Assembly: GCF_002443155.1 (NCBI RefSeq)
Contig: NZ_CP023667.1
Location: 744,001 to 808,000, forward strand
Reading direction: 5' to 3'
Length of the DNA: 64,000 bases
DNA from: Alcaligenes faecalis
Lineage (GTDB): Bacteria > Pseudomonadota > Gammaproteobacteria > Burkholderiales > Burkholderiaceae_B
Part shown: in pieces, positions 25,829-34,298 of the stretch
Numbering within the stretch: position 1 is the first letter of the stretch
Layout: each line of letters begins with the position of its first letter
The notes under the pieces: model-generated
Seen by the model: only the letters and a program-made list of their open reading frames with translations
Told to the model about the DNA's origin: nothing
Databases searched by the model: none
Position numbers and translations under genes: made by a program

Positions 25829-26599
25829 CTAAAACTTGTCCGCCACTGAATCCAGGGCCTCGCGCAGTAGACCGGCAATCTCTTTTTGACGCGGCGCAGG
25901 CATGCGTTCGGTAATAGCTGTGACACTCATGGCCAGAATGGGGCGGCCTTTGTGGTCACACAGAGCGCAGCCCACACCCAAGGCACCGCGCACAGCGTAA
26001 TTACCTACAACCGAGTAGCCACGAATGCGGGTATTGGTGACCAGCTGACGCATCTCGCGTTGGGTCATGCCGCCGTACTGGTCCAGCTGATTGGCATTGC
26101 GCTCGATAATCTGTTCGATGGCCTCATCGCCCAAGGTCGCCAGATAGGCCATGCCACCGGAACCCACGCCTAAAGGCTGACGCTTGCCCACATAAGTAGC
26201 CAGAATCTGTACTGGGTAGGGGCCGATTTCGCGCCACAGGCTGACGGAGTCGTCGCCATCGCGGCCCACCAGAAAGACCGCATCGCCGGTAAGCTGGGCC
26301 AGCTCCTGCATGATGGGCTGCATGATGGTGACGCGCGGGTCCAGCCCAAACAGGCCCTGATCCTGGCGCGTGGCGCTGTAGCGACGGCTATGGCTGCTGT
26401 TCTGGACCAGACCGTGATCGATCAGGGCGGCCAGCAGCCGGTAGATGGTGGGGCGTTGCAGTTGCGTGGCGCGCGACAGGTCAGTGACGCTCAGCCCTTT
26501 GCCTTGATGATTCTGCAAAGTCTTGAGCACCAGCAGGCCGCGTTGCAAGGTACGCGGCCCGGCCTGATCCTGCGGTTCTACGGTCTCGGGAGTGTTCAT
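25829..26599 (-). CDS. IclR-family transcriptional regulator
   Basis: 256-aa regulator. The N-terminal winged helix (LQRGLLVLKTLQNHQGKGLS at about 18-37, then the recognition part LQRPTIYRLLAALIDHGLV) is followed by a GAF-like effector domain with GSGGMAYLATLGDEAIEQII and YAVRGALGVGCALCDHKGRP. IclR proteins usually control catabolic genes for small acids or aromatics. It lies upstream of the permease-amidase-mdc operon on the same strand, behind its own terminator, and is a candidate second regulator of that operon. Confidence 0.9.
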   Translation of the reverse strand: MNTPETVEPQDQAGPRTLQRGLLVLKTLQNHQGKGLSVTDLSRATQLQRPTIYRLLAALIDHGLVQNSSHSRRYSATRQDQGLFGLDPRVTIMQPIMQELAQLTGDAVFLVGRDGDDSVSLWREIGPYPVQILATYVGKRQPLGVGSGGMAYLATLGDEAIEQIIERNANQLDQYGGMTQREMRQLVTNTRIRGYSVVGNYAVRGALGVGCALCDHKGRPILAMSVTAITERMPAPRQKEIAGLLREALDSVADKF

Positions 26600-26685
26600 G
26601 CTTGAAAACAGCTATTGCTTACCGAAAAAGTAACTCAGTAAGAATATACGCCAGCCAAGAAAGTGTCCACTGTGTGATCGCTCAT

Positions 26686-26716
26686 AAAAGACAATGCCCG
26701 CTGGCTGCAGCGGGCA
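26686..26716 (-). terminator. Terminator after trmJ
   Basis: An 8-bp stem (TGCCCGCT/AGCGGGCA at 26695-26716) is followed on the minus strand by TTGTCTTTT. It lies just past the trmJ stop. Confidence 0.75.
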
Positions 26717-26744
26717 AGCGGGGCAGAGCGTTTGAATGCGGGTT

Positions 26745-27593
26745 TTAGCGCTGTTCCGGGCCAGCCGATTCGTCTTTGCGCTGTTCGGGGATGGGGTGGC
26801 CCGCTGTTTTCGCGGTCTTGATCATGGCGGTACACAGGCCGCGCAACATATCCACTTCGTCCAGACTCAGCTGGGCGCGCCCGAACAGGTGCTGCATGCG
26901 GGGCACCAGTTTTTTGGGGTGCTTGGGGTCCAGGAATTTGACGCTTTCAATGGCCTGTTCCCAGTGTTGCAGCAAGGCTTGCACCTTGGCTTGAGGCGCC
27001 AGCTCCTTGCCGGGGTCTGCCTTGCCCTCCGTATTGGGCAGCAGGCTGGCACCACTTTCAGCCAGCAGGGCGTAGCGCAATTCCCAGGCGGCCAGTTGCA
27101 AAGCCTGGGCGACATTCAGGGAGCTGTATTCAGGATTGGCCGGAATATGGCAGACGTACTGGCACTGACTGATGTGCTCGTTGGTCAGTCCGACGCGCTC
27201 AGTACCCAGCACAATGGCGACGGTTCCGGCGTGCTGGCGCAGATGCTCACGGCTCAGTTCGGCTGTCTGGCGTATATCAGCAGCCGGTGGTCCCAGGTAG
27301 CGAGGGCGGGCCGTCAGAGCAAAAGCCAGGGTGACGGGTTCCAGCGCATGCGCCAGGGTGGGAACAATTGTTGCTTGCTCCAAAACGTCCACGGCACCGC
27401 TGGCCAGCGAGATTGCCTGAGGGTTTTGTGCAACGTCCGGGTCTAGCGGGTCGACCAGACATAAATCGCCAAAGCCCATGGTTTTGATCGCTCGCGCTGC
27501 TGCGCCCACGTTTCCAGGGTGGCTGGGTTGCACCATAATGAAGCGAACCCGGTGAAAATTATCATCAAATGCCGATGCTTGCGTCTGAGTCAT
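26745..27593 (-). CDS. trmJ: tRNA (cytidine/uridine-2'-O-)-methyltransferase TrmJ
   Basis: 282-aa SPOUT-class methyltransferase that modifies position 32 in the tRNA anticodon loop. Marks are the N-terminal motif VQPSHPGNVGAAARAIKTMG near residue 22, VAIVLGTERVGLTNEH (knot motif 2) near 125 and IPANPEYSSLNVAQALQL (knot motif 3) near 148. A C-terminal extension of about 100 residues, partly helical, is usual for the TrmJ branch. It is divergent from suhB, an arrangement common in betaproteobacteria, with 108 bases between the starts. Confidence 0.93.
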   Translation of the reverse strand: MTQTQASAFDDNFHRVRFIMVQPSHPGNVGAAARAIKTMGFGDLCLVDPLDPDVAQNPQAISLASGAVDVLEQATIVPTLAHALEPVTLAFALTARPRYLGPPAADIRQTAELSREHLRQHAGTVAIVLGTERVGLTNEHISQCQYVCHIPANPEYSSLNVAQALQLAAWELRYALLAESGASLLPNTEGKADPGKELAPQAKVQALLQHWEQAIESVKFLDPKHPKKLVPRMQHLFGRAQLSLDEVDMLRGLCTAMIKTAKTAGHPIPEQRKDESAGPEQR

Positions 27594-27701
27594 TTAAAAT
27601 AGCTACTTTGAAGCTACGCTTCCTGTGTCTGCTCACGCGATTTTGCCCTGCAACAGGGCACGCCAGGCAGGCTCAATTATTGTTAAAAAAACGGAATTTC
27701 C

Positions 27702-28493
27702 ATGCACCCGATGCTCAATACCGCCATCAAGGCGGCTCGCCGTGCCGGCACCATTATCTCTCGCGCCAGTCTAGACCTCCAGCACCTGTCGGTTGCGCGT
27801 AAAGGCCCTAAAGATTATGTCACGGAAGTGGATCGCGCAGCAGAGGAAGCCATCATTGAAGTGTTGAGCGAAGCCTACCCCGATCACGGCTTTATCGGAG
27901 AGGAAACGGGCGAGCGTCCACCGCTGGAACCCGCAGGCGAAGGCACTCCTGAATACCAGTGGGTCATTGATCCGCTGGATGGCACCACCAACTTTATCCA
28001 CGGCTTTCCGTGCTACGCGATTTCGATTGCCCTGATGCACCGTGGCCAGGCTGCCCATGCCGTTATTTACGACACCAACCGCAATGAAATGTTCACGGCC
28101 AGCCGTGGCGGTGGTGCCTTCCTGAACGACCGCCGTATTCGTGTGTCGGGCCAGACTCGTTACCACGATGCCTTGATCGGTGCGCACGTGCCGGATTCGG
28201 GTGCAGGCGTGAAATCCACCTCCCCATTTGCCGATATGCTGGCCGAATGTGCGGCCGTGCGTCGCGTGGGTGCAACGGTTTTGGATTTGGCTTACGTGGC
28301 CGCTGGTCGTCTGGATGGTTTCTGCGCCGTCAACCTGAAACCCTGGGATCTGGCTGCCGGCACTTTGCTGGTGACAGAAGCCGGTGGTCTGGTGGGCGAC
28401 TTTGAAGGCGAGCAAACCTGGAAAGAAACCGGCAACGTGATTGCCGCCAGCCCGAAGATCTTTATTCAGATGTTGTCGCACCTGCAAGATTAA
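27702..28493 (+). CDS. suhB: Inositol-1-monophosphatase SuhB
   Basis: 263-aa Mg-dependent phosphatase of the IMPase family; in E. coli it is also an rRNA antitermination factor. Metal-binding motifs are GFIGEETGE near residue 65, WVIDPLDGTTNFIHGFP near 87 and NLKPWDLAAGTLLVTEAGG near 210. Length matches E. coli SuhB (267 aa). A terminator follows directly. Confidence 0.95.
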   Translation: MHPMLNTAIKAARRAGTIISRASLDLQHLSVARKGPKDYVTEVDRAAEEAIIEVLSEAYPDHGFIGEETGERPPLEPAGEGTPEYQWVIDPLDGTTNFIHGFPCYAISIALMHRGQAAHAVIYDTNRNEMFTASRGGGAFLNDRRIRVSGQTRYHDALIGAHVPDSGAGVKSTSPFADMLAECAAVRRVGATVLDLAYVAAGRLDGFCAVNLKPWDLAAGTLLVTEAGGLVGDFEGEQTWKETGNVIAASPKIFIQMLSHLQD

Positions 28494-28501
28494 GAACCTG
28501 G

Positions 28502-28528
28502 ACCCCGGCATTGCCGGGGTGTTCTTTT
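28502..28528 (+). terminator. Terminator after suhB
   Basis: An 8-bp stem (ACCCCGGC, loop ATT, GCCGGGGT) is followed by GTTCTTTT, a few bases after the suhB stop. Confidence 0.85.
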
Positions 28529-28551
28529 AGTCACAGCGCCAAGGAGCAAAG

Positions 28552-30135
28552 ATGGAGTGGTTGATGGACCCGACCGCCTGGGTTGGGTTACTCACACTGG
28601 TAGTTCTGGAAATTGTGCTGGGCATCGATAATCTGGTGTTCATTGCAATTTTGGTCGACAAGCTGCCTCCGGCGCAGCGCGACCGGGCTCGTGTGCTGGG
28701 CCTGTCACTGGCCTTGCTGATGCGCCTTGGCTTGCTCACGGTCATGTCCCATCTGGTGCAGTTGACCGATCCCTTGATCTCCATATTTAGTCTGGATTTT
28801 TCAGGCCGTGATCTGATCATGATCGTGGGTGGTTTTTTCCTGCTGTTCAAGGGCACACTGGAGCTGCACGAACGTATTGAGAACCGCAGTGCTCATGCCT
28901 CCGGCTCGCGCATGTATGCCAGCTTCTGGGTGATCGTGGCGCAGATTGTGGTCCTGGATGCCGTGTTCTCCATCGATGCGGTCATTACCGCGGTGGGCAT
29001 GGTCGAGCATCTGCCCATCATGATGGCGGCGGTGGTCATTGCCATTGGCATCATGCTGGTGGCCTCCAAGCCGTTGACTGCCTATATCAACAGCCGGCCT
29101 ACGGTAGTGATCCTGTGCCTGGGCTTTTTGTTGATGATTGGCTTCTCCTTGCTGGTCGAAGGCTTTGGTGTACATGTACCCAAGGGTTACCTGTATGCGG
29201 CCATTTCTTTCTCCATCCTGATCGAGATGTTCAACCAGCTGGCGCGTCGCAAGTTGCGCATGTTGCAGGCGGGCCGGCCCATGCGTGAGCGTACGGCCGA
29301 GGCCGTGCTGCGCATGTTGGGCAAGCGTCCTGCCTCGGGAGAGGCTGCCATCGGGCCGGATCTGCCCGGCGCATCGGCGCAAATGGTGTTTGGTCAGGAA
29401 GAGCGCAATATGGTCAGCGGTGTGCTGACTTTGTCCGAGCGTACCGTGCATTCGGTGATGACGCCGCGCAATGCCATTACCTGGGTGAATATTCAGGACT
29501 CTGCGGAAGTGCTGCGCGAAAAAATGACGCAGGAACCTCATAGCATGGTGCCGGTCTGTCGCGGTTCGCTCGATGAGGTTATTGGCATTGGTCGAAGCAA
29601 AGAGTTACTGGCAGACCTGCTGATTCATGGTCATATCCGTGTGGACCAATTGCGTCAGCCGGTCTTTGTGTATGAGTCCATCGGGATTTTGGATCTGATG
29701 GAAACCATCAAGCAAAGCCGCGGTCAGTTGGTCATGGTGACGGACGAGTTCGGCACCATTGAAGGGCTGGTGACGCCTTTGGATATTTTCGAGGCGATTG
29801 CGGGCGACTTTCCCAGCGAGGACGAGACACCCGATATTGTTCAGGAATCTCAAGACCATTGGCTGTTGGATGGTTCGACGGACTTGCACCATCTTGAACA
29901 GATGCTGGGTGTGGATGGTTTGGTCGATGAGGACGAAGAATATGCAACGTTGGCGGGCTATCTTCTGACGCGTTTCGGACAGTTGCCCAAGGTGGGGGAT
30001 GTGTGTGTTCTTGAGCAGAGCGATGCGGTATATCGCTTCAAGGTGGAAGAACTGGAAGGGCGTCGTATTTCCCAGGTCAGTCTGGAACGTGCGCCCTATG
30101 ATGATGAACAAATCGATCCCTTCCTGGCGTCTTAA
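28552..30135 (+). CDS. TerC-family membrane protein with CBS pair and CorC-type domain
   Basis: 527-aa protein of the YoaE/YegH type. The N-terminal TerC domain (residues 1-235) has about seven helices, with the acidic motifs [19 protein letters not shown] at about 19 and [17 protein letters not shown] at about 135; TerC homologues are linked to metal (manganese) export. A CBS domain pair follows at about 300-430 ([34 protein letters not shown]), then a CorC/HlyC transporter-associated domain to the end ([22 protein letters not shown]). The fusion suggests nucleotide-gated metal or ion transport, not tested for this protein. uppP follows 26 bases downstream. Confidence 0.88.
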   Translation: MEWLMDPTAWVGLLTLVVLEIVLGIDNLVFIAILVDKLPPAQRDRARVLGLSLALLMRLGLLTVMSHLVQLTDPLISIFSLDFSGRDLIMIVGGFFLLFKGTLELHERIENRSAHASGSRMYASFWVIVAQIVVLDAVFSIDAVITAVGMVEHLPIMMAAVVIAIGIMLVASKPLTAYINSRPTVVILCLGFLLMIGFSLLVEGFGVHVPKGYLYAAISFSILIEMFNQLARRKLRMLQAGRPMRERTAEAVLRMLGKRPASGEAAIGPDLPGASAQMVFGQEERNMVSGVLTLSERTVHSVMTPRNAITWVNIQDSAEVLREKMTQEPHSMVPVCRGSLDEVIGIGRSKELLADLLIHGHIRVDQLRQPVFVYESIGILDLMETIKQSRGQLVMVTDEFGTIEGLVTPLDIFEAIAGDFPSEDETPDIVQESQDHWLLDGSTDLHHLEQMLGVDGLVDEDEEYATLAGYLLTRFGQLPKVGDVCVLEQSDAVYRFKVEELEGRRISQVSLERAPYDDEQIDPFLAS

Positions 30136-30161
30136 TTTTTATTGGCTTTGATTCACACAAC

Positions 30162-31022
30162 ATGACCGAGCAAACCATTTATTTGTTGAAGGCCCTGTTC
30201 CTGGGGATTGTCGAAGGTATTACGGAGTTTATTCCTGTCTCCAGTACGGCACATTTGCTGATTCTTGGGTCGTGGATCGATTTTTCCTCGGGCGATGCCA
30301 AGGTGTTCGAGGTCGTGATTCAGTTCGGTTCGATTCTGGCCGTGGTCTGGATTTTCCGTGCCCGTCTGATTCAGCTGATCATGGGAACCTTGCGCGGTGA
30401 CCGTACCGAGATGATGTTCACGCGCAATTTGCTGATCGCCTTTTTGCCCGCTGCTGTCATTGGTGCCTTGACGATTCAGTATGTGAAAGCCTTGTTTCAT
30501 CACCAGATTGTGTTTGTGTTCACGCTGGTGTTGGGGGGGCTGTTGATGTTGTGGGTAGAGCGCAAGCCACAGTATGCGAAGCACACGGCAGATAGCGACC
30601 AGGGTGAAACCGCCACTTCGCAAAAGGCTACGGCCTTTGCTTTGGAGGAGATTACCTGGAAGCAGGCATTGGTCGTGGGTTTTGCCCAGTGCGTGGCCAT
30701 GGTGCCCGGCACCTCACGTTCAGGGGCGACAATTATTGGCGGCATGCTGGCCGGTATTCAGCGCAAGACGGCCACGGAGTTTTCTTTCTTTCTGGCCATG
30801 CCCACCATGCTGGCCGCCACGGTTTATGACCTGTATCGCAACGGTGCGTCCTTAAGCTCTGATCAGAGTACCGCAATTATTGTGGGTTTTGTCGCTGCCT
30901 TTTTTAGCGCACTGTTCCTGGTGAAGGCCGTGCTGCGCTTTGTGTCCAGCCGCACCTATCGTCCTTTTGCCTGGTATCGGATTGCCTTGGGTGGAGTACT
31001 GTTTGTGTGGTTGATGACTTAG
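30162..31022 (+). CDS. uppP: Undecaprenyl-diphosphatase (UppP/BacA)
   Basis: 286-aa integral membrane phosphatase that recycles the lipid carrier of cell wall synthesis and gives bacitracin tolerance when raised. Signature motifs are EGITEFIPVSSTAHLLI near residue 19 and MVPGTSRSGATIIGGMLAG near 180, with about eight hydrophobic helices. Length fits the family (265-285 aa). It lies 26 bases after the TerC/CBS gene, likely co-transcribed, and ends at a clear terminator. Confidence 0.95.
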   Translation: MTEQTIYLLKALFLGIVEGITEFIPVSSTAHLLILGSWIDFSSGDAKVFEVVIQFGSILAVVWIFRARLIQLIMGTLRGDRTEMMFTRNLLIAFLPAAVIGALTIQYVKALFHHQIVFVFTLVLGGLLMLWVERKPQYAKHTADSDQGETATSQKATAFALEEITWKQALVVGFAQCVAMVPGTSRSGATIIGGMLAGIQRKTATEFSFFLAMPTMLAATVYDLYRNGASLSSDQSTAIIVGFVAAFFSALFLVKAVLRFVSSRTYRPFAWYRIALGGVLFVWLMT

Positions 31023-31048
31023 ATCTTCGCCGCCTTGGCTGGTTCGAG

Positions 31049-31084
31049 ATCCCCGCTTGGTTTATCTGCCAGCGGGGATTTTTC
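31049..31084 (+). terminator. Terminator after uppP
   Basis: A 9-bp stem (ATCCCCGCT at 31049-31057, AGCGGGGAT at 31071-31079) is followed by a T-rich run TTTTTCTTTG. Confidence 0.82.
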
Positions 31085-31240
31085 TTTGTGGTGGGGCTTG
31101 GTAAATAGCTTCCATGCACACATGCTTTTTCTTTCTCTCCACCCATCTATCTGTTTAGCTATGTACTAACTTGCTTGGCATTTTTTTGTGGCTGTTGTGT
31201 TCAGGGGGTTATGAGCAAATAGCGGGTGTGTAGTCTGTTA

Positions 31241-31275
31241 TTTGATTTGATTTGATTTGATTTGATTTGGTTTGG
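31241..31275. repeat. Pentanucleotide tract (TTTGA)5 (TTTGG)2
   Basis: Five tandem copies of TTTGA at 31241-31265 are followed by two TTTGG copies. It lies 33 bases before the outer arm of the first inverted-repeat element. It is not in a gene, so slippage would not alter a reading frame. Confidence 0.8.
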
Positions 31276-31307
31276 CTTTGAGGCGTTGCTGCGCTTCATT
31301 GAAGGGA

Positions 31308-31581
31308 GCTTGTTCTCAGCAAGACGCCTCTCGGTTCGTCTGCCCCGGTATCCGGGCTGACTACTTGCCGGTGCTGCGCACCGGTACCCTTGTCGGTGTT
31401 CGGATACGGGCGTGCCCTTAACTCGCGGGGTGTCTTGTCCCCCGGACAAGACACAAGCGCCCCGCTCAAACAGAAGGGCACTTGCATCCCGTATCCGAAC
31501 ACCGCCTGCGGCAAGCAGTCTGAACCGCTCCGGATACCGGGGCAGACGAACCGAGAGGCTCACAGTGAGGTGGGGACAAGC
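31308..31581. repeat. Large inverted-repeat element 1
   Basis: A nearly continuous fold of 234-274 bases. Outer helix: 31308-31317 with 31572-31581 (two G-U type pairs). Main helix: 31326-31355 exactly complementary to 31530-31559, 30 bp without mismatch. Inner helices: 31359-31370 with 31509-31520 (one mismatch), 31396-31410 with 31488-31502 (15 bp exact), 31412-31419 with 31474-31481, 31425-31430 with 31460-31465, and a closing 11-bp stem 31430-31440 with 31444-31454 around CCC. A side hairpin CCGGTGC-TGC-GCACCGG sits at 31368-31384. No T-run follows, so it is not a simple terminator. Its side hairpin is shared with element 2. Confidence 0.85.
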
Positions 31582-31689
31582 AGCCTTGCATTGCTCATGG
31601 GGTAGTTTTTAGCAGGGCTCCAGTTGTTGACTGTTACGTGATAGGGAGCAGGAAAAGACATTTTGGCCGCAAGAAATACGGTCTCTTTT

Positions 31690-31820
31690 GCGTTTTTAAG
31701 GGGGCAGCTGGGCTCGACGGGCGAGTCAGGGCGCCTGGATACTGCAAGAGACCAGGGAACCCGTGCGCAGCACGGGCCGGAGACCCGCCAAGTCGAGCCC
31801 AGCTGCCCCCTTAAAAATGC
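31690..31820. repeat. Large inverted-repeat element 2
   Basis: A 26-bp exact outer helix pairs 31693-31718 with 31792-31817, extended by two further pairs at the ends. Inside is the side hairpin CCCGTGC-GCA-GCACGGG (31760-31776) and a small CCTGG/CCAGG stem (31734-31738 with 31752-31756). Read on the minus strand, its core (31777 to 31752) matches the core of element 1 (31367-31392) at 22 of 26 positions. It therefore belongs to the same family in opposite orientation, with unrelated outer arms. Confidence 0.83.
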
Positions 31821-31947
31821 TTATGCAGCCACCTTGATTCCTGCAGCCTTTAGCTGTCGTCCACAAGAAATCAGCAGTTTTTCATCCCATGAACCGACGG
31901 CAAGCCCCCAGCTTAAAACCAACTACCTACAGCCGGAATCAACGAAG

Positions 31948-32784
31948 TCAAACTTGCTGAGGTCCCAGTGTCTGACACTGATCCTCTTGCCCCCACTGGT
32001 GCAGACAGAGCTGTACACCTTCAATACTGATATAACCGCCACGCCGTTCTCCTTCTGAGGAGTCAGACTCCCAATCCGGTAGTACCCATCGGCGTACCGG
32101 TTCGAAGCCGGGAATGTCATGCACGGCGGGTCTATGTGTGTGGCCATGTACCATGGCGTGCACAGCGTGTGCCTCGCAGGCCGCCACAATGGCCGCAGGC
32201 TGCACATCCATGATCTCTTTGGATTTGTATTGCTTGCCGCGCTGGCTACCCGCACGGGCAGAGTCGGCAATGCGCTGGCGAAGACTTAACGGACAGGCCA
32301 GGTACAGCTTTTGCAGCCAGGGTTTGCGTACCCAATAGCGAAAGCGTTGATAGGCCAGATCGTCCAGACAATACTCATCGCCGTGTGACATCAGAATCAA
32401 ACCGGCCGAGGTGTCCAAGATGACTTGATCCGGCAATAGCGTGGCGTGGACATGGCGGGCGTAGGTGTTGCCCAGCAGAAAGTCGCGATTGCCGCGCATC
32501 AGATAAAGCGGATGCTGCTGCGCAAACGTGCGCAGCGCCTCACTGACTTGAGCAAGCCAGGGGGCAGGGTGGGCAATTTGATCGTCACCAATCCAGGCAT
32601 TGAAAATATCACCGCCCAGAATCAAGGCATTAACTTGATGCTGGGCGGAATGCAGAAACTGCAGGAAATCCTGGACGGTGTCTGGATTGTCCGGACCCAG
32701 ATGCAGGTCCGCGGCAATCCAGATGTTGCCCGTAAGCGTGAGCTTATTCGACAAGCGTGGCTTTTTCCAGAACGACGTCCTCAA
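31948..32784 (-). CDS. lpxH: UDP-2,3-diacylglucosamine diphosphatase LpxH
   Basis: 278-aa calcineurin-like phosphoesterase of lipid A synthesis, releasing UMP to give lipid X at the inner membrane. Metal-binding motifs: [13 protein letters not shown] near residue 22, [15 protein letters not shown] near 55, [15 protein letters not shown] near 95, [11 protein letters not shown], and [13 protein letters not shown] near 215. The start is uncertain. The ATG at 32784 overlaps the cyclophilin gene by 41 bases; a TTG 30 bases further in would leave about 11 bases of overlap and a length nearer the usual 240-260 aa. Confidence 0.92.
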   Translation of the reverse strand: MRTSFWKKPRLSNKLTLTGNIWIAADLHLGPDNPDTVQDFLQFLHSAQHQVNALILGGDIFNAWIGDDQIAHPAPWLAQVSEALRTFAQQHPLYLMRGNRDFLLGNTYARHVHATLLPDQVILDTSAGLILMSHGDEYCLDDLAYQRFRYWVRKPWLQKLYLACPLSLRQRIADSARAGSQRGKQYKSKEIMDVQPAAIVAACEAHAVHAMVHGHTHRPAVHDIPGFEPVRRWVLPDWESDSSEGERRGGYISIEGVQLCLHQWGQEDQCQTLGPQQV

Positions 32785-33391
32785 CGGGCACGTCTTGGTG
32801 GAAGCCCTTGTTGCCGGTGCGCACGGTCTTGATCTTGTCGACCACGTCCATGCCTTCGATCACGCGGCCAAATACGGCGTAGCCCCAGCCATTGGCGGTA
32901 GGAGCGGTGAAGTTCAGGAAGTCGTTGTCAGCCACGTTGATGAAGAACTGAGCGGTAGCCGAGTGCGGGTCGGACGTGCGAGCCATGGCCAGGGTGTACT
33001 TGTCGTTCTTCAAACCGTTGTCGGCTTCGTTCTTGACAGGAGCGTTGGTCGCTTTTTGCTTCATGTCGGCCTCAAAGCCGCCGCCCTGGATCATGAAGTT
33101 GTTGATCACACGGTGAAACACGGTGCCGTCGTAAAAACCGCTGGACACGTAGTCCACAAAGTTGGCTACGGTGTTGGGGGCTTTTTCTGCGTTCAGTTCG
33201 ATCAGGATGGTGCCCTGGTTCGTCTGCAGTTGGACGCGTGGAGAGGTGCTCATAGAAGTGCCTTCAGAAGAAGTGGAAGAATCTGCTGCCATGGCCGGAC
33301 TGCTCATCATAGGCATAGCCATACAGGCAGCAATAAGCAGGGTGCGCAAGCTGCGAGCCTGATCACACCATTGAAATGTGCTTGCAAACAT
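32744..33391 (-). CDS. Cyclophilin-type peptidyl-prolyl isomerase with signal peptide
   Basis: 215-aa protein. Residues 1-36 form a signal peptide (hydrophobic [21 protein letters not shown] ending at AMA-A), then a Ser/Thr linker, then a cyclophilin domain from residue 48. Catalytic marks are [15 protein letters not shown] (Arg of FHR), and [17 protein letters not shown]. Proline isomerisation in the periplasm is expected, as with PpiA. A second Met (Met46, [14 protein letters not shown]) stands exactly where cytoplasmic PpiB proteins begin, so an internal start making a cytoplasmic form is possible. lpxH follows and overlaps the 3' end. Confidence 0.9.
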   Translation of the reverse strand: MFASTFQWCDQARSLRTLLIAACMAMPMMSSPAMAADSSTSSEGTSMSTSPRVQLQTNQGTILIELNAEKAPNTVANFVDYVSSGFYDGTVFHRVINNFMIQGGGFEADMKQKATNAPVKNEADNGLKNDKYTLAMARTSDPHSATAQFFINVADNDFLNFTAPTANGWGYAVFGRVIEGMDVVDKIKTVRTGNKGFHQDVPVEDVVLEKATLVE

Positions 33392-33422
33392 AAGATAGGG
33401 ATAACCCAGTCAAGGAAAAATC

Positions 33423-34109
33423 TTATTGTTGCAGAATTTGGCCAGTTTGTTGCGCACGCTGGGCTGCTTTGGACACACCACTGGCGGCGGCCTGACGGTA
33501 AGTGTCATTGGCCAGCATCAGTTGGACTTCACCCATATTGGCGCGAGCCAGCGCATAGGATGGATCGGCGGTCAGGGCCATTTTCAGGGCTTCCAGGGCC
33601 AGGTCCAGCTTGTCCTGCGCAATGTATTCAGCCGCCAGATTATTCCAGGGCTCGGGCAGCTCCGGGTAATAGGTGGTCATGTTCTGGTAGAGGCTGATGG
33701 CGCCATTGTGGTCACCACTGGCCGACAGGGCGCGTGCTTTCAAAAACAGCAGTTGCACATTGGCACCGGGTTCGCCACGGTCCTCGCGCTGCGCCAGCTG
33801 TTTTTCAATAGCCTGCAAGGCGTCGGCATGACGACCCTGGGCAATCAGGGTGCTGATGCGCTGGCTGACCTCAGCGGCGCTAAGCGGCAAAGACGTATCA
33901 ACACTGGGGGCGAGAACGTCCAGGGCACGGGCCAGACCTTTCCAGCCACGTTCAGGTTCGGGGGCGATATCCAGCAGGGGATCGTTCACTCGCGCGCTGG
34001 ACGGGGGCGAATCGGGCAGGGATTGGGCGCTCACGGTTTGACCCAGGGCCAGAAAAAGGGCCAGGGTGCAAGGAGCGAGAAACCGAGTCCGTCTAGGTGT
34101 ACTGAACAC
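33423..34109 (-). CDS. Exported tetratricopeptide-repeat protein
   Basis: 228-aa protein with a signal peptide (ending near VSAQS, residue 29) and TPR-like helical repeats across 75-215, clearest at AISLYQNMTTYYPELPEPWNNLA and LDLALEALKMALTADPSYALA. TPR proteins of this kind act as periplasmic scaffolds; no partner is apparent. It lies 31 bases upstream of the cyclophilin on the same strand and may be co-transcribed with it. It is divergent from cysS, 189 bases away. Confidence 0.82.
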   Translation of the reverse strand: MFSTPRRTRFLAPCTLALFLALGQTVSAQSLPDSPPSSARVNDPLLDIAPEPERGWKGLARALDVLAPSVDTSLPLSAAEVSQRISTLIAQGRHADALQAIEKQLAQREDRGEPGANVQLLFLKARALSASGDHNGAISLYQNMTTYYPELPEPWNNLAAEYIAQDKLDLALEALKMALTADPSYALARANMGEVQLMLANDTYRQAAASGVSKAAQRAQQTGQILQQ

Positions 34110-34298
34110 AGAGGGGGCGCCTATAAAATCTGGCTTGAAGACCAGGAAGGTTGGTAGATTGCTGCCTTTAACGAGGTCTGCTTGCTATACTTATTGACCA
34201 TCATTCTAACCTTGCCTCTTGCCGGGCGGGAAATACGGAACCTGATCCAAGGGCAATTGTTCTGGCACAAGGTTCCGATTTTATGACGATTACAGGCC

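Larger units (their letters stand above)
31085..31947. other. Non-coding stretch with two long inverted-repeat elements
   Basis: About 860 bases lie between the uppP terminator and the lpxH stop, so neither neighbour reads out of it. It holds a (TTTGA)5 tract, the large inverted repeat at 31308-31581 and a second one at 31690-31820. The frames that cross it (for example the minus strand 31201-31563, 120 codons) follow the palindromes, have no domains, and appear on both strands with similar wording, as expected from a palindrome. I find no gene. Confidence 0.75.

Noticed and set aside
31201..31563. Minus-strand frame of 120 codons over inverted-repeat element 1
   Set aside because: It follows the palindrome, has similar wording in the opposite-strand frames, ends in a KSNQIKSNQ stretch from the TTTGA tract, and shows no domain or ribosome site.
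31085..31947. Possible insertion sequence or MITE between uppP and lpxH
   Set aside because: No transposase, no matching terminal repeats shared by the two elements and no clear target duplication. Kept only as inverted-repeat elements.
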